Assembly: GCF_019649055.1 (NCBI RefSeq)
Contig: NW_026570226.1
Span: 1,798,001 to 1,862,000 of the forward strand
Reading direction: 5' to 3'
DNA: 64,000 bases
Origin: Paramacrobiotus metropolitanus
Lineage: Eukaryota > Tardigrada > Eutardigrada > Parachela > Macrobiotidae
How positions within the stretch are numbered: the stretch's first letter is position 1; every line of letters begins with the position of its first letter. Below are positions 1-13,114 of this stretch, piece by piece. The notes beneath the pieces were generated by a model, which saw only the letters and a list, made by a program, of their open reading frames with translations, was not told the origin of the DNA and searched no databases. The position numbers were made by a program, and so were the translations under genes.

Positions 1-548
1 CCGGAGGAGAAATATCAAAAATATTTTTTATGTTTGGTCAACATTATTATGTGTCAGCCGTTCAATCTTTTTTGGGTCAGCTGTCAAGCGCAGTGAACAT
101 ATCATTCTAGTATACCGTTTGTAGCTTCGGTAAATTCGGTTCACTAGATTTCGAAGTTTCTATGATTTAAAGTCGTTAGATAAAGCCAATGCTCTACGTA
201 CGCGGTTACAAACTTACAGGTAGGAATTTATTGCCATTTATTGCTATCGTACGTCACAGAGTCCGCGTACGCGTAGTATGTTTTGTACGATCCATTCAAC
301 ACAACTGCGGTTGCTTTGAATTCTTAAATTGTTGTGCAGCGCTCACCGGCAAAATCCATTACGAGCTTTTCCCTGTTTGCTGTTAGTTTTTTTTTGCTTT
401 GCTTTGCACCGGCAGCGAATGGCATTTTTAAATTTGCAGTTTTACGGCAGCTTTGAAGTATATTCTCGTTTCCCACGTATGGAGCCAATTTTTGGCCAAA
501 TTTGGTGGTACAAGTGTTCATGCACAAAACATACTGCACGACATCAGC
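1..548. other. 5' flank of the SLC22 gene
   Basis: No protein-coding exon could be supported here. It probably holds the promoter and 5' leader of the transporter gene. A short open frame from 189 has no recognisable content. Confidence 0.3.
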
Positions 549-3420
549 ATGGATTCCAGTGCGCTAACGCCGAACGATGTCCCATCTTTGGACCCGGGAA
601 TACGTGACAAATTCCACAACTACGATGCTATTCTCGACGAAATTGGAGGATTTGGGATCTACCAGAAACTGATCCTCTTTTTAGTCCTGATTCCCGCCAT
701 CATACCGAATGGATTCTACAATTACAATATTGTAAGCAGTAAGAATTAAGTAACTTAAAGAAGCAATGCCAATGGATTGTGATTTATTTTTTTATTTATC
801 AGCTGTAGATAGACTTATTATGAAACTTGGTTTATTCTTACAAATTACTCTAGTGGACATGGAAATATCCCACGCAAATTATTGAAAGTTGATTTATTGA
901 TATCTGTTACTTCAGTTATGTGCTGAATTTAAAAGTACGAGTAAAAATGTCGGTTGAGTGATTGCAAAAACTTTAAGTTCGTAATTCCGAAATATTATGT
1001 AAAATTTTAGGTTCAACACCGACAAAAAGCTGTTATTTATTTGTATAATGTGCCTTTTTTGTTTAAAATATTTTTTGAACAGGTTTTCATGTCGGCAACT
1101 CCAGCGGAATACTGGTGCCGGCTTCCAGTCGACAACATTAGCATCAGCGACTTGCCGCACCTGTTGCCGCTAGAACAGCGTAATGGCGAAATCGTCCACA
1201 GTCGCTGTATGATGTTCGATTTAAATTACGCCAACTTAACCAAACAGGAAATCGCGAACACCGTGCGCATTTACAACGGCACTTTGTCTGTCGTTCCTTG
1301 TCGTTCTGGTTGGGATTTTGACCATTCCGTGTATGAAAGCACGACAGTGACCGAATGGGGTCTGGTGTGCGACAAAGAAGTGTTGTCCACTATATCCTTT
1401 GCATCGTCCACTTTTGGGGGACTTTTTGGGGCGTTTATATGGGCGTTTATTGCCGATCGATTTGGTCGTAAGAAAGGATATTTTTCCATGATTGCTTTTC
1501 AGCTGGTAAGCGCAAAAAATTATTTTATTCTTTTGAGGAATTTAATTAATAGATATTGCGGTGTTTTTTAGACGTTTGCTATAGCAAGTGCGTTTTCACC
1601 AAATCTATTAGCCTACTGCATGTTTCGGATGTGCATTGGAATGTGTACGTCGTTTGTTTACACTCTGGGCCTTTTAATGTCCATCGAAATTACCGGGACG
1701 AAAACACGGGCATTAATGTCGGTTATTTGTTCCATCGGCTATACCAGCTCCGTCCTGCTTTTATTGCTCATTGCATATTTTGTGCGCGACTGGCATCACT
1801 TTGCACTGGCCTCATCCGTACCGTTGTTAAGCTTATTTTTCTTGATCCCTTTTTTTCCGGAATCTCCGCGTTGGCTGTTGGCACAAGGCCGCTTAAAAGA
1901 ACTGGAAGTATACGTGCGCAAAGTCGCCCGCGTTAATCGCGTCCAGTTGGATCCGAAATTTGACCAGAATCTGCCGCTGATCCTGGCTAATCTCGATCGA
2001 CACGAAGATGAAGAAACCGCCAATTTAGTGGATTTATTCCGCACGCCCAATCTGCGGAAGAAAACACTGATCTTAGCTTTTATTAACTTTTGCAACAGCG
2101 GTATTTTTACCGGTCTGAATCTGTATGCGCCCGCTTTCGGTGGCAATCCGCACTGGAGCGCATTCTTGACCAATATGGTGGAATTTCCGCCGTATCTTTT
2201 TGCTCAACAAATCTGTGATCGCCTGGGAAGGAGATTATCCTTGTTTTATTTTATGCTGTTTTGTTCTATATTTTGTTTGGTTACGGCGGGAATAACTGGT
2301 GGCACGGCGTTGACGGTGCTGTCGTTGGCAGCCAAGTTCTGCATTACTATTACCTTTCTGGTTGCAGAACTGTATGAAGAGGTTGGTATGCATTGCATCG
2401 TAATTACTGTGATTATAGGATCATGCATCAGTTGGTTAGATATATACATATATATAAGGTTAGCTCTTATCCGGTAGTTAAATGATAAATTTGATAAGAG
2501 CTCAAAATACGTTTTTATGCACCATGAACTACGGAATAGATGGAATTAGGTAATCACGAACTTTGTAATCCTTCTTAAGGAGTACATTAATTCACCTTGA
2601 TCTTGCCGGCAGCTTTTTCAGTGATTAAGAAATGCACCACTTTTGATACATTTTGAATTCCTGTACCTTTGAAATAAAAAACAAATGTTTTGCTTTTACC
2701 TTTACAATTTGCCGGCATCTGTTTAGACAGTTCCGATTCAAACTGACGTGGTCCTAAATACCAAGTTCCTTGCGATAGCCGTAAATTAATTTTGTTGCTT
2801 TCGCAGCTTTTACTCTTGTTAAAACAGCAATACGTTTTGCAGTAATACGTCATACATGTGATTTAACTTTTTACAGGAATCGTTTCCGACGGTTGTTCGT
2901 GGCGCCGGTCATTCGTTTACCAGTGTCGTGTCGCAGTTTGCCGGCGTAGGAGCCCCGTTCGTCGTCAATCTGGGGAATGCCTTTTTAGTTTTACCTCTGG
3001 TTGTGTTTGGCTGCTTGAGCGTTGTTGGGGCTGGAACAACTCTGTTCATGCCAGAAACGGTATTTATTCCACTTTTAATTCTATATGGTTTAATTGTCCA
3101 AGAGATTTTATGTTGGAATCTCTAAGCCGTTTAATATTTAATTGCCCAAAATCAGGTCTTAAGGCACTGAATGCATATTTGGCCCGCGCAGTATACGTAG
3201 ATTCGTGAGAGTTTGCGTATTTCATCTGACTTTATTTATCGAACAGGTTTACAAGCAACTTCCCCAAACCTTGGACGACGGGGAAAATTTCGGGAAGCAT
3301 ATGCGCTGGAGCACAATAGTGTCTCTTGTTCCGCCTAAAAGACCGAAGAAGACTCGTGTTCAGTTGGTTGGCTTTAAAGCAAATTTGAAGGAAGAGGGGC
3401 CTTACACAATTACTGGATAA
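549..3420 (+). CDS. SLC22-family organic ion transporter (MFS)
   Basis: Five exons: 549-731, 1083-1505, 1572-2381, 2877-3059 and 3247-3420, giving 590 aa with every intron in phase 0. It is predicted to be a 12-helix plasma-membrane transporter of organic cations, anions or carnitine-like solutes. Visible family marks: a Cys-containing extracellular loop after TM1 (exon 2), the loop 2-3 signature ending IADRFGRKKG (about residues 185-195), the cytoplasmic PESPRWLLAQGR motif after TM6, ESFPTVVRGAG near TM11, and a C-terminal PET...LPQTLDDGENF. The length is typical of SLC22 (about 550-600 aa). The ATG at 549 gives a conserved-looking N-terminus before TM1; further 5' non-coding sequence lies upstream. 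Substrate cannot be deduced. Exon 3 ends at the somewhat weak donor GTTGGT. Family assignment is strong. Confidence 0.9.
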
Positions 3421-3492
3421 AATTTTAAAAGCGTTACGACGAAACTACAAAATTGTATAGGTCTGTATTAGCAGTGTAAAAATTCTGAGCAC

Positions 3493-3605
3493 GGAAAATT
3501 GTGTGGTAAAAAATTGTGTTTGGTAAAAAATAAATTGTGTGTGGTAAAAAGTAAATTGTGTGTGGTAAAAAATTGTGTTGTAAAAAATTGTGTGGTAAGA
3601 AATGA
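3493..3605. repeat. Degenerate tandem repeat, unit about GGTAAAAAATTGTGTG
   Basis: Six to seven imperfect copies of a 14-18 bp unit (GTGGTAAAAAATTGTGT and variants) lie just downstream of the SLC22 stop codon, inside its probable 3' UTR. The open frames on both strands here are by-products of the repeat. Confidence 0.8.
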
Positions 3606-4142
3606 TGTTGATGTATTGACTTTAGTGCAATCAAGGCTGGTTGTTGGTTATGGTTGGCGGAATGTTACCTCTTTTGTTAGCAAATAGCAACTTACCACTT
3701 GTACTGTATTGAAGTTCGTAAACTCGTTAGCACTGCGAGATATCACTTTTTTGTTGAAGCAGATTAAAAGGATGTGGTTCCGAACTTCATTGTCAACAGT
3801 TCACTTGAGGTACACACTACACACCACATGCAAGCGTACGAACATTCGCACCATGTTAACAGCATAAATATTAAATAGTAAAAAAGAGATTCCTCATACA
3901 ATTAGTACGACAGACAAAATCTTCGTACTGGAAAAACTACGACACAACTATCGGCGAAAGCCATGAGGAAGAACAATAATAACTGACGACCAACCGTAAT
4001 TTCGCAAATTGAAACATCGAAAAAATTACACACATCTACGGAGATGTCGAAGTCAACCAGTTGACTATTCCTACAAATCAGGAAACTTGACGTGAAAGAT
4101 GAATAGCATGACGAATGTTTTCAAATAGCGATGGGATGGCGA

Positions 4143-5849
4143 TTAATATTCCTCCTCTTCGTCATCCGCAGGAAGCGCGGGGGCTCCATGATCCGGTAAT
4201 CCCAAATGGTCACCTTGGGCATGATTATCAGGGTGAAGCGTTTCGCTGACATTCTCTCCGTTTTCCCCATCATCCGGCACACCAGCCTGCACGTTTGTAA
4301 AACAAAACATTCCCATATTACTGAACAATTAAAACCATCTTCGGTGCATCACTCACCTCCGGGGCATACATAATCTGAAGAATTTTATCTCCCTCCACAG
4401 CCGCACTCTCCTTTTGTGCCTCCACGCAAAGAATCTCGATATCGCGCAGTTTCGAATAATAAAAGTCCCGCTCCTGTGTGGTGTTCTCCAAAGCCACTTT
4501 CGTGTCTGCGAGCTATAACCAAACACATTTTTGCCACTGGCGCACATAGAAATCAAAAATAGTAGCAAATACTCAGCACAGTTAAAATGAAATGAAAGCC
4601 GTGAAACTTCAGCTGGAGAAAGTTGTTTCCCTTAAAGCATATAACGTAAACCATCTACGCATGACACACAGTAGCCAAACAAAACGCAACCCTTCGTTCC
4701 TACTGTTGTACTGTACTTCGTTTCAGTTTTCCGTCATGCAGTTACACAAGCAAATTATCGCCTTACTTCAGCTTGCATCGTTTCCAGTTGATGGACCAAC
4801 ACATCATGCATCGCCTCTACTGATATGGTATTACTGGACGTTTCGTGGGCATTACGAGATCCATTGGTGGCCGGTGCAGTTGCAGCGGGAGCAGCTGAGG
4901 CTACGTCTGTCTTAGAACTTGTTTTGACCGGGGCACTACCACGCGCCGTCTTAGGAGCTGCTGTGGTGGTCGCCGGCAATGAGGCCTTGCCGCTGCGAGA
5001 TGAGTTCAGCGTAGACGACGCAGTGTTAGGCCGTGCTGCAGGTTCTAAAAAATCAAATCCGGTCTTAATGCTAGTAATCCCACACCGCGCCAATATAATT
5101 TTAAAAAAATAGTTAACTTGGAAAATTTCGTACACATTAAATTTAAAAACTAAATGCAACTATATATCTCCTTACGTCATCATAGAGAGAGATGAGACGC
5201 CTCTTTGTATATCTTACTTTCTGTAATAATGGAAACAGAAAAATGTGCACTTACCAGCTCGTTTTAGCAAAGGAACCGGCATTACTTTGGGAGGCTGGGT
5301 CGCTTTACCCAGACCAGAAGGTTTACTGACCGATGGCGACGTGTTCGGTCCACCCAACGGCTCTCCGCTGCGTGCCTCCATCGGGTCGTATTCCTGAACG
5401 TTACAGTCGGCCGAGTTAGCATCGAAAAACTTCTTAAACCATTGCACAAACTCAAAGTTGTCTTGGAAGCGCCCTTTAACCAGTTTGTCCACTGGTACAG
5501 TCTACAATAACAATGAAACTGATTGTTCCATTCCTGGGAAATTTAATTTATGCATTTAAAAACAACTTACCTTATCAATATTAACACTTTTGAATGCCGC
5601 TTGCAAAATCTTGAAGTTACCAACATATTCATGCTCGAGACGGGTGTTGAACTTGACTTTCTTCAGTTGCACACAACTTGGAAACAGCATATGCATGAGT
5701 TGGCAGTACGCTGCGCCGTTACACAAATCCTCGATTTTCTGATAGTTGCTCTGCAAACAGTCGTTAACCCAGTTCAGCATATCATGACGGCTGATGTTGT
5801 CCGTAGTCGCGCTGGTCGAAAAAACATTGACGGCTTGGATTTTGGACAT
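4143..5849 (-). CDS. EB1: EB1/MAPRE microtubule plus-end binding protein
   Basis: Five exons on the minus strand: 5849-5571, 5501-5255, 5044-4767, 4512-4357 and 4286-4143, giving 367 aa. EB proteins track growing microtubule ends and recruit CAP-Gly and SxIP partners. Residues 1 to about 130 form the calponin-homology domain ([36 protein letters not shown]). A Ser/Ala/Thr-rich basic linker follows. From about residue 257 comes the coiled coil with the EB-homology core [16 protein letters not shown]. The acidic tail ends EEEEY, the EEY-type motif bound by CAP-Gly domains. The start matches the N-terminus of other EBs apart from a few extra residues. Human EB1-3 are 268-327 aa; the excess is in the linker and tail. 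Splice phases are 0, 1, 0 and 0 and all joins keep frame. Confidence 0.95.
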
Positions 5850-7548
5850 TCTGCAAAATATCGTCAGTCTTGTAATATTGTCTGCACAATGCTGCCTGGT
5901 ATTTATTGTGCAATGACGCTACTCACGTTAAATTTACGGTCATAAAAGCACACGTAAAAATTCTTGACCATGAAAGTGAGAAAATGACGAACAGCAAAGC
6001 AACAAATATCAACGATATTTGGTAACCGCAGCAATTAAGATTAAGTCATAAAGCGTTGTAAAGAATCCTGGTTTACATAAAACAAGGAATGCAAATGCAA
6101 TAGTGATTAACTAAGACCGAACCGTTCTATAAGAGCAATTAAAGAAGGAAACTTTCAAATCAAACAACTGCTTCTAATAATAAGCACTGACCCAGTGAAA
6201 CCCATTTGCACATGCAAAGATCACAAGTGCCACAGACCTGAATTCGAAGGGCTACGAAAAGTAAATAACTTTAAATTTAAGGTGGTATTTTTGTGGGCAG
6301 TTTCGGATCGTCCCATAATTGCATAAAAAATGTTTAAAAAATCATAAACGAAAAATCGACCAATAAACAAAAATTACACCTAATAATGTAAAAAGTTGCA
6401 ACTATAGAGTATGATAAAAATCTTCGGCACGTTATATTACAGTATGTACTATTTTATCAGTTTTATGCAACGAGCGCAATTAAACATATAACAAACAAAG
6501 CGCAATTAAACATAAAATAATTAATGTGCAATTAAACTAAATGTGCAATAATAACAATTAATGCACAATTGAACATATAACAAACCACTGCAAATACCCA
6601 TAAAATAAATATTCAAATTAAACGTTTTCGTTACAAACCTACGAGGTCGGAATTCGTTAGTACTTCGTATTCATCACCATTTCATGTGAAATGGCCCCTC
6701 GACCTACACCTGTGTATACCGTAACGTCTGGAATACGGTATACGGTATACCAATAAAGATTTGAACCGAATACTAACAGATACGAGTCGAAAACTTAGAC
6801 CATACCTTCCTCACTGTTGTTCAGCTTCTGCTCTGACTAGTTCTAGAGGATCTCTGAGATTCGTACTCTCGTTAAAAGGACAACAAACCAAAAATGACAC
6901 TCCAAAATCAAAGTGAGAAGATCAGTTGTGAACAGCAAACAGTAGTGAACAAGATACTGTCAGGATAAGAAATTTACTAGACAAACTACGATCTCGAACG
7001 AGCGCTTCCTATCTAAACTTTCCGCTGATGAAATAATGTTCAAATACACCATACCTTTTACGCTTTCTAGATGTTCAATTAAAACAATCCACAAATTAAA
7101 ACTGTAAAATTGCAAAATGCCAAAAGTTGGAAAAGTGACAAGCCAAAAAGTCTGTCTCTGATAAGGCTTGTCTAGTATATGCATATGTCTAGTACGTAGT
7201 TGTTCTCAACAACAGCACATTATTCACTACAGACTGCCATGGCATGTCGTACGGCACAACCTTACCGAATCGCGGTCTGAGCCGGTCTAGAGGGAGGCGG
7301 GAGTCTGAGGGGCCAACTTGTCGCAATTGCGTACACCATAAGGTTGCGTTTACTCGGCCACATTTATTTACGACTCGCAGTGCGGTTCTTGTTGCTTCTT
7401 GCTCGATCCCAAAGCAGAACGCCAAAAAATTTCAGAGTTTCCTGTTTCACGTAAAATTTTACACGACTTTTGTGTGTTAGAGTGTTTGTTTTGTCTTGAC
7501 CTTCTTCTTCCTGGGTTCTATACAAGACATTCCAGGGAAATTTCAAAA
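5850..7548. other. Intergenic region between divergent EB1 and nucleoporin genes
   Basis: No supportable exon. It should contain both promoters. At 6474-6590 there is a degenerate repeat of (G/T)CGCAATTAAACATA-like units. At 6737-6752 lies a palindromic run of GTATACGGTATAC. Short open frames at 7189-7480 on both strands overlap each other and look like nothing known. Confidence 0.4.
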
Positions 7549-10500
7549 ATGTTCGGCGGGGGTTTCGGAAACCAAAACCCTCCGTCTCAGCCAGCGGGAA
7601 CGGGTTTGTTTGGATTTTCTAACCCTACAACGACGACACAGACGTCCGCACCAGCGTTGTCTTCGCTTTTTGGTACTACGGCACCGTCGGCAGGACAGCA
7701 ACCGTCTACTTTCAGTATGTGAATCTCTAAAACAGTTACAAGCCTTAGAATTTTGTCGAGCTGCAGTTACTTAACTAAACATCGTTAACTAGGTTTCGGG
7801 CAGCCAGCAGCAGCGCCTTCCACAACTGCTGGCTTCGGTTTATTCGGATCTCAGCTTCCTGCCGTTTCTGCGTCCGCTCCATCTGCCTTCACTTTTAACA
7901 GCGCACCGACTGTGACGACAACGGCGGCGTTGCCGAGTTTCAGTACATTTGGTAAGTGCTGAAAATCTGACTGATTGTTAAATGTAAATGTGTTCGCAGG
8001 ACCTAGTAACTAGCAGGGGTTTTTTTTTCCGCGTACGGAATTTCTGTGTACCTCTTATCTTGCTGTGTAGGGTCTCAGTCCGGAGGCTCCCTGTTTGGAG
8101 CGGGTGCTGCGCCGACTACAACTTCTCAGCCCTTTTCCTTTGGTACGGAAGACGTCGCTTTATGTCTTCAGCTGGAATCTCATATTTTTTCCCTCAACCA
8201 ACTGCGGAATATTTTGTTTAGACTGCTTTTATTTTATCGAAGGTATTGGACAGACAACGGTACCCACTTCGGCACCATCGTTGTTCGGGAATTTCGGCGG
8301 TGCAGCGCAGAATGCTCCGGCCGTTGCCGCTTCCACATCTGCGTTCACGTTTGGCGCAGCGCCTGCAGCGACAACCGCGGCGGCTGCTTCCCAACCTGGG
8401 ACTTTCGGTAACCAGTACTAACCACTTCGATTTTTAACTGTTGTGGATGATATATGCAACGTACATGATTCGATCAGGATTTTCCTTTGGTCAATCGACT
8501 CCTGCTGGGACGGGTTTTGCGGCTGCTCTTCCGCCAGCCGCCGCGCCAACAACAGGCTCGCTCTTCGGTGGTTTACAACCCACTCAGCCGGGCGTCGCCG
8601 CAGCGCCAACGGGAACGCTGTTCCAACCTGCGGCAACCCGGGCTCAAGCAACTCCTGCTGGAACGGGTAAGTCAGCTCTGATTCAGTTGAAGCGCTTGAG
8701 TGTTTCACTTCGTCACACTTTCTTACTCATTATTGTATATTATTCTCTATTCAAATTTGCAAACGTGATTCTCATGAGCTGGTACTTAGGAAGCTCTAGG
8801 TCAAGGCAATAAGTAAAAAAGCTTGTAATTTTTGTAAATACAAATGTCCTCTTACAATGTTTGCGGTGTTACGGCAGGGTTTTCCTTTGGACAAACTCCC
8901 GCTGCACCGGCCGTGACACCGACGGTAGGACTGGGAGCAGCGCCGACAAGTACGTCGACATTTAACTTTGGATTTGCTCCGGCAACCACCGCGACTTCGT
9001 CCATGTTTGGTAATTTGATGAGCGGAACTACCCAGCCGGCACCTGCAACGACCAGCGTACTGCAGCCTGCCTCCACTGCAGCAGCAACAGCGCCTTCTTT
9101 CGGAGGTGAGTTCGTGCTATTAGGTCTTGTAAAATGCCAGGGCCCAGTACTCAACGAAAACATGATTTTCAGCATTTTCGTTTGGTCAATCTTCGGTGCC
9201 GGCTCCGGCTATCGGGAACACCACAGGTTTCTTATCTGCGCCGATTGCATCAGTATCCGCGGCTGCACCGGTCACCACAGCGCAGTCCATGTTTGGAAAT
9301 TTAACCGCACCACAATCCGCTGCGGGTACGTGAGAAAGGGAGACAATTTGGTCTGTAGATTGTGTGAGAAAGTTTATTGTTCTACATCGTGTGTATTGTT
9401 TTCAGCTCCGGCAGCTTCCATTTTTCCCGCCTTGGGTGCGACATCTCTGGGTTCTGCCGCTCCTACTCTGGGAACAACAGGGTTTTCGTTTAGTTCGCCC
9501 GCGGTGCCTCCGACCGTGACACCTAAATTCACTGGTTTTGCATCGGCGGCACCGACTACAACTGTCCCAACTGTCGTAACGAGTGTTGCACCAGTATTCA
9601 CAGCTTCGTCAGTACCGCAGTCCACCACAACTGCAGGTACACGAATATCTCTCGTTAATTTACAAATGTACATTTTGCTGAATGAGGAAGTTTGACTCTG
9701 TTTGGCTTGCTATTCCGGCATGTTTTGCGCGACTCTGTGCTCGTGTAAATGGTGCGTTTGGCTTTTCAGCTCCGACTTCTTCGATTTTCACGGCTATGGG
9801 AACGACTCCTGTGGTTTCCGCACCACAAGCCACACAGCCGGCGACACAGGGGTTTTCAGGATTTTCGTTTGGCGCAGCGACGGTGTCGGCGCCAGCAACC
9901 ACTAACATTCCCAGTTTTGCCGCGACACCGCAGACGACAGCAGTGTCTAGTGCTGTACCAGCACAGCCAGCTTTTACAGCGTCGTCTGCGCCGCAGTCCA
10001 ATGCTGGTGCGTTTTATTTCCAATCAAAAGTTCTGAAGAAATGCATTGATTTCCAGTTTCCATACTGCGGGGTTTTGCTCCATAGAATTACAGTAAACAT
10101 TTCATTTGTTTACAGCTCCAACGACTTTGGTTTTTACCACCATTGGTACGACTCCGATCGTTACCGCCACCACTCAGGGTGTGTATCGAAAATGAATCTG
10201 CTGTACTTTAATATTTATGCAGATTAAATTTTTATTTTAGGAGCTTCGGCTGTCCCCACTAGCAGTAGGTTCCGCTTCCGCAAACTTGCAAATTCTTATA
10301 AATATTTATGCAGTTTATTTTCCAGCGACGCCTGCCACTGCCACTAGTGGTCAGGTTTTAAGCAGCACGATTCAGCCCACATCCAGGTACGGTATATTTG
10401 TTTGACTGTGGCGAGCTTCCTTAATTGTTATACGAACTGCCAAATTTAATGAAATAATATGCCGTAGACCTGATACCGTTATGTTTTTCGAAAAAATGGG

Positions 10501-11742
10501 CTGATTTAAATTATTCTGTTGTTGTAGTGATATCAGCGAAGAGGATAAAAAGTTTTTAGATCGGCTGAGCAAGATGACTTATGATGAATTTGATTCCTAT
10601 CTGGAGGATACGAAGCGCCTCGTGGATCAGTTGGAGGAGAACTGGATTCAGAGCACATTGAAACTTAACGGCTTTTTGTCGATGCGCAAAGACAATACGA
10701 AAGCGGCAAGTGCAGAACAAGATACGTCACTTCTGATCTAAATTGTAGTTGCCTGCATACCTAAAGACTGCAGTTGCACTGTTTCTTTTATTGCTCTAAA
10801 CTTTCAGTTTTGCTGGACTTACCTAACCTTTTGCCCTAAACTTATTTGTTTGGTTTTGATTTTAATCTTACTTGTTTCTCAACTTTCAGATGTGGTTACT
10901 GCGGGAAAAGGTTCAGACTCTGTGGGATTTTGAAACTCGCGTCGAGCGCACACTGGCAGCTGTGAGTTTAAGCATGGCCCAGATTGATGAAACATTGACA
11001 TATTTGGAGAAGCACGCCACGGATCCTGACGATTTCTTCAAGAAAAATGCCAAACGAATATCTGCCGAAGATCGATATCGCGCTAACTGGTTGAGTGACA
11101 CCCAAAATTTTGTTGGAATAATATTGCAAAACTGTTTCTGTCTGTAGCTACAAAACGTTGGATCTTCTCTATCGAGAAGTGAGGATTGCTTTGAGTGATA
11201 TCGATATTTCTCGTAAACGTCTGATGAAAAGCCTTATCAAGGAGGATGAAGTTCGGGATCTGCTTGGAAGCGAAAAAATGGTAAATTTGACTTTCATGCA
11301 CTTCGCTCGACTTGTATGTCTTCAGTGTGCTGTTTCTCATGCACTGAAATTTCATGATTTGGATCGAAATTATCTCTAGTTTCTAAAAGGCAAGCATAGG
11401 AATAGCAGATTTTATGGAAATCGTTTACGAAATTGCATAAGTTGCATGAAGTTGTGATTTATGAGTGAGTTAAGACTTCTATAATATTGTTATTAATTTT
11501 ATTCCATTTGTAGTTAACCGGTCAACTCGCCCCACAGTTGCTGATGGAAAACCCGTATGTTTTGGGAACTATTGCATCCATGATGATGAAGGATATCAGT
11601 ACGTCTCGTAACCATTCCATTTTAGTGCGGTTGTTAAGAAACGATATAAATGCTTGCAGAAGAAGTTAAACATGGACAACGGCAAGCTTTGACGAAACTG
11701 CGATTCCAGAACAAATCCGAAGCTGGCACCCAATCTCGCTGA
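7549..11742 (+). CDS. FG-repeat nucleoporin of the central channel (Nup62/Nsp1-like C-terminus)
   Basis: Seventeen exons: 7549-7714, 7793-7951, 8071-8142, 8243-8407, 8478-8666, 8878-9105, 9173-9325, 9406-9636, 9770-10006, 10116-10178, 10241-10264, 10326-10386, 10528-10705, 10890-11089, 11148-11280, 11514-11598 and 11660-11742. All join in frame to give 808 aa. Residues 1 to about 580 are low complexity, rich in Ala/Thr/Ser/Pro with FG, GFSFG, SLFG and FTFG motifs, as in pore-lining nucleoporins that bind transport receptors. Residues about 583-808 are charged and helical (ISEEDKKFLDRLSKMTYDEF, then AEDRYR.NCYKTLDLLYREV) and resemble the Nup62 coiled-coil domain. Nup58 is the main alternative. 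Introns 1-11 are all phase 1. The intron after 10705 has a GC donor. Nucleoporin identity is firm; the exact subunit is inferred. Confidence 0.85.
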
Positions 11743-13114
11743 AGTTAAATGTTTTGTAGTATTTTTGCGCTTGCTCGTTCCGTCTGTCAAGATGCGATCT
11801 TTTGTAGATTTTTTTGTAATGAAGGCAAACGTTTTTCAAGTGCAGTGCACACAGGTTTGACCTGTTCCTGGTTGTTTTAGCCTGTTCATGAAACGATTTT
11901 ATAAGGTTTGCTATATGAACCAAAAGACATTGTTGGATCTTGAATAACGAGTGACCTCATGTAATATGTTCACTATTGCGGCTGACTGATGTTAGGTCGA
12001 ATCGGGGATGTCAGGTCGATTTGCGCAATGTTGAAGGATCATGTTTCTCATACAACCTAAATTGCTTTAATTTATTTCTAGCCTCCAGAATAACTTACTG
12101 TATATTCAACTTTTTACCGAATAGCTACAGTGTTGTTCAAACATAAAAGATGAATACGGAAAGCATTTTTTAACAAAAAAGATAACGGTTGAAATACGAG
12201 TGCGTTGTATACGATTCCTAATACGATCGTTGTATATGTGCGTTGTATACGATCCTAATTGTACGTAGAATAACGATTGTACGTATTAATTTTAAATCAC
12301 AGCTGTGAATATGCTCATAATAAACTAGTACCAACCGAGCAAGCGGCAATGCACGCATCGCTGTAATCGAAATCTTTTTCTGATCACAAAATTATTCTTA
12401 CTATGCCCCGTTGCCAATAGGATTTAAAGTTACACGCGCAGATTTATTAAAGAACAATACTATACTAAGTACATGGTTAGGTAATGTGCACTGTTTGTGA
12501 TCCGAAGAAATTCATATGCTGACCAGGAGACAGGAAGTGGCACTGCAGCTGCACTGCGCGGCAAACTATGCATTTTAAATTCGATCTACGCACATGTACT
12601 GTGCGCTACTGTACAGCCATGTTCATGTGTAAGATGCGTAAAGATTGTCACTTGGGAAATTCGGCATGATACAACGCAGTAACATCCTCATCCCAACACG
12701 CTATTCCAATTGGCGCTATTAAGGACAATCTATCGGAAATCAGATGCAGACAGCTGGGAAGAGCAGCAGCAGCGAGCACATAATTGCCCCTGTTGATACA
12801 AGTTCCCGCTCCCTCGCATAGTGTACGCCGCCAACACAGCCAACACAGGGTGTTATGTCATAATTCCAGTCCATAAAATCAATGCCCAACCGACATATCT
12901 GTACTGCGCAAGTGATGGCCGTGAAAAATGGCTTTGTATCGATTCAACGCATTCGGTGTCGTCTCGCGGGGAAGAACAAAATAAACGGAGTCTCTAACAC
13001 ATAGCGTGTTAATAAAGCATAATAAATCGGGTTGATAGTGGAGATGATTGCGGAGTAAAAATTTGTTGTGATACCGCACAGGCTGCGCTGTTATCGTGTG
13101 TACCGTGATGAAAA
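11743..13114. other. Intergenic region
   Basis: No gene seen. At 12200-12260 two copies of a unit GTGCGTTGTATACGAT(T)CCTAAT lie about 40 bp apart. The stretch just upstream of 13115 is less AT-rich and probably holds the promoter and leader of the tetraspanin. Confidence 0.4.

Noticed and set aside
8852-10001. Long minus-strand open frames rich in Gly/Ala/Val
   Set aside because: They are antisense shadows of the nucleoporin FG exons, whose plus-strand reading has proper splice sites and FG motifs.
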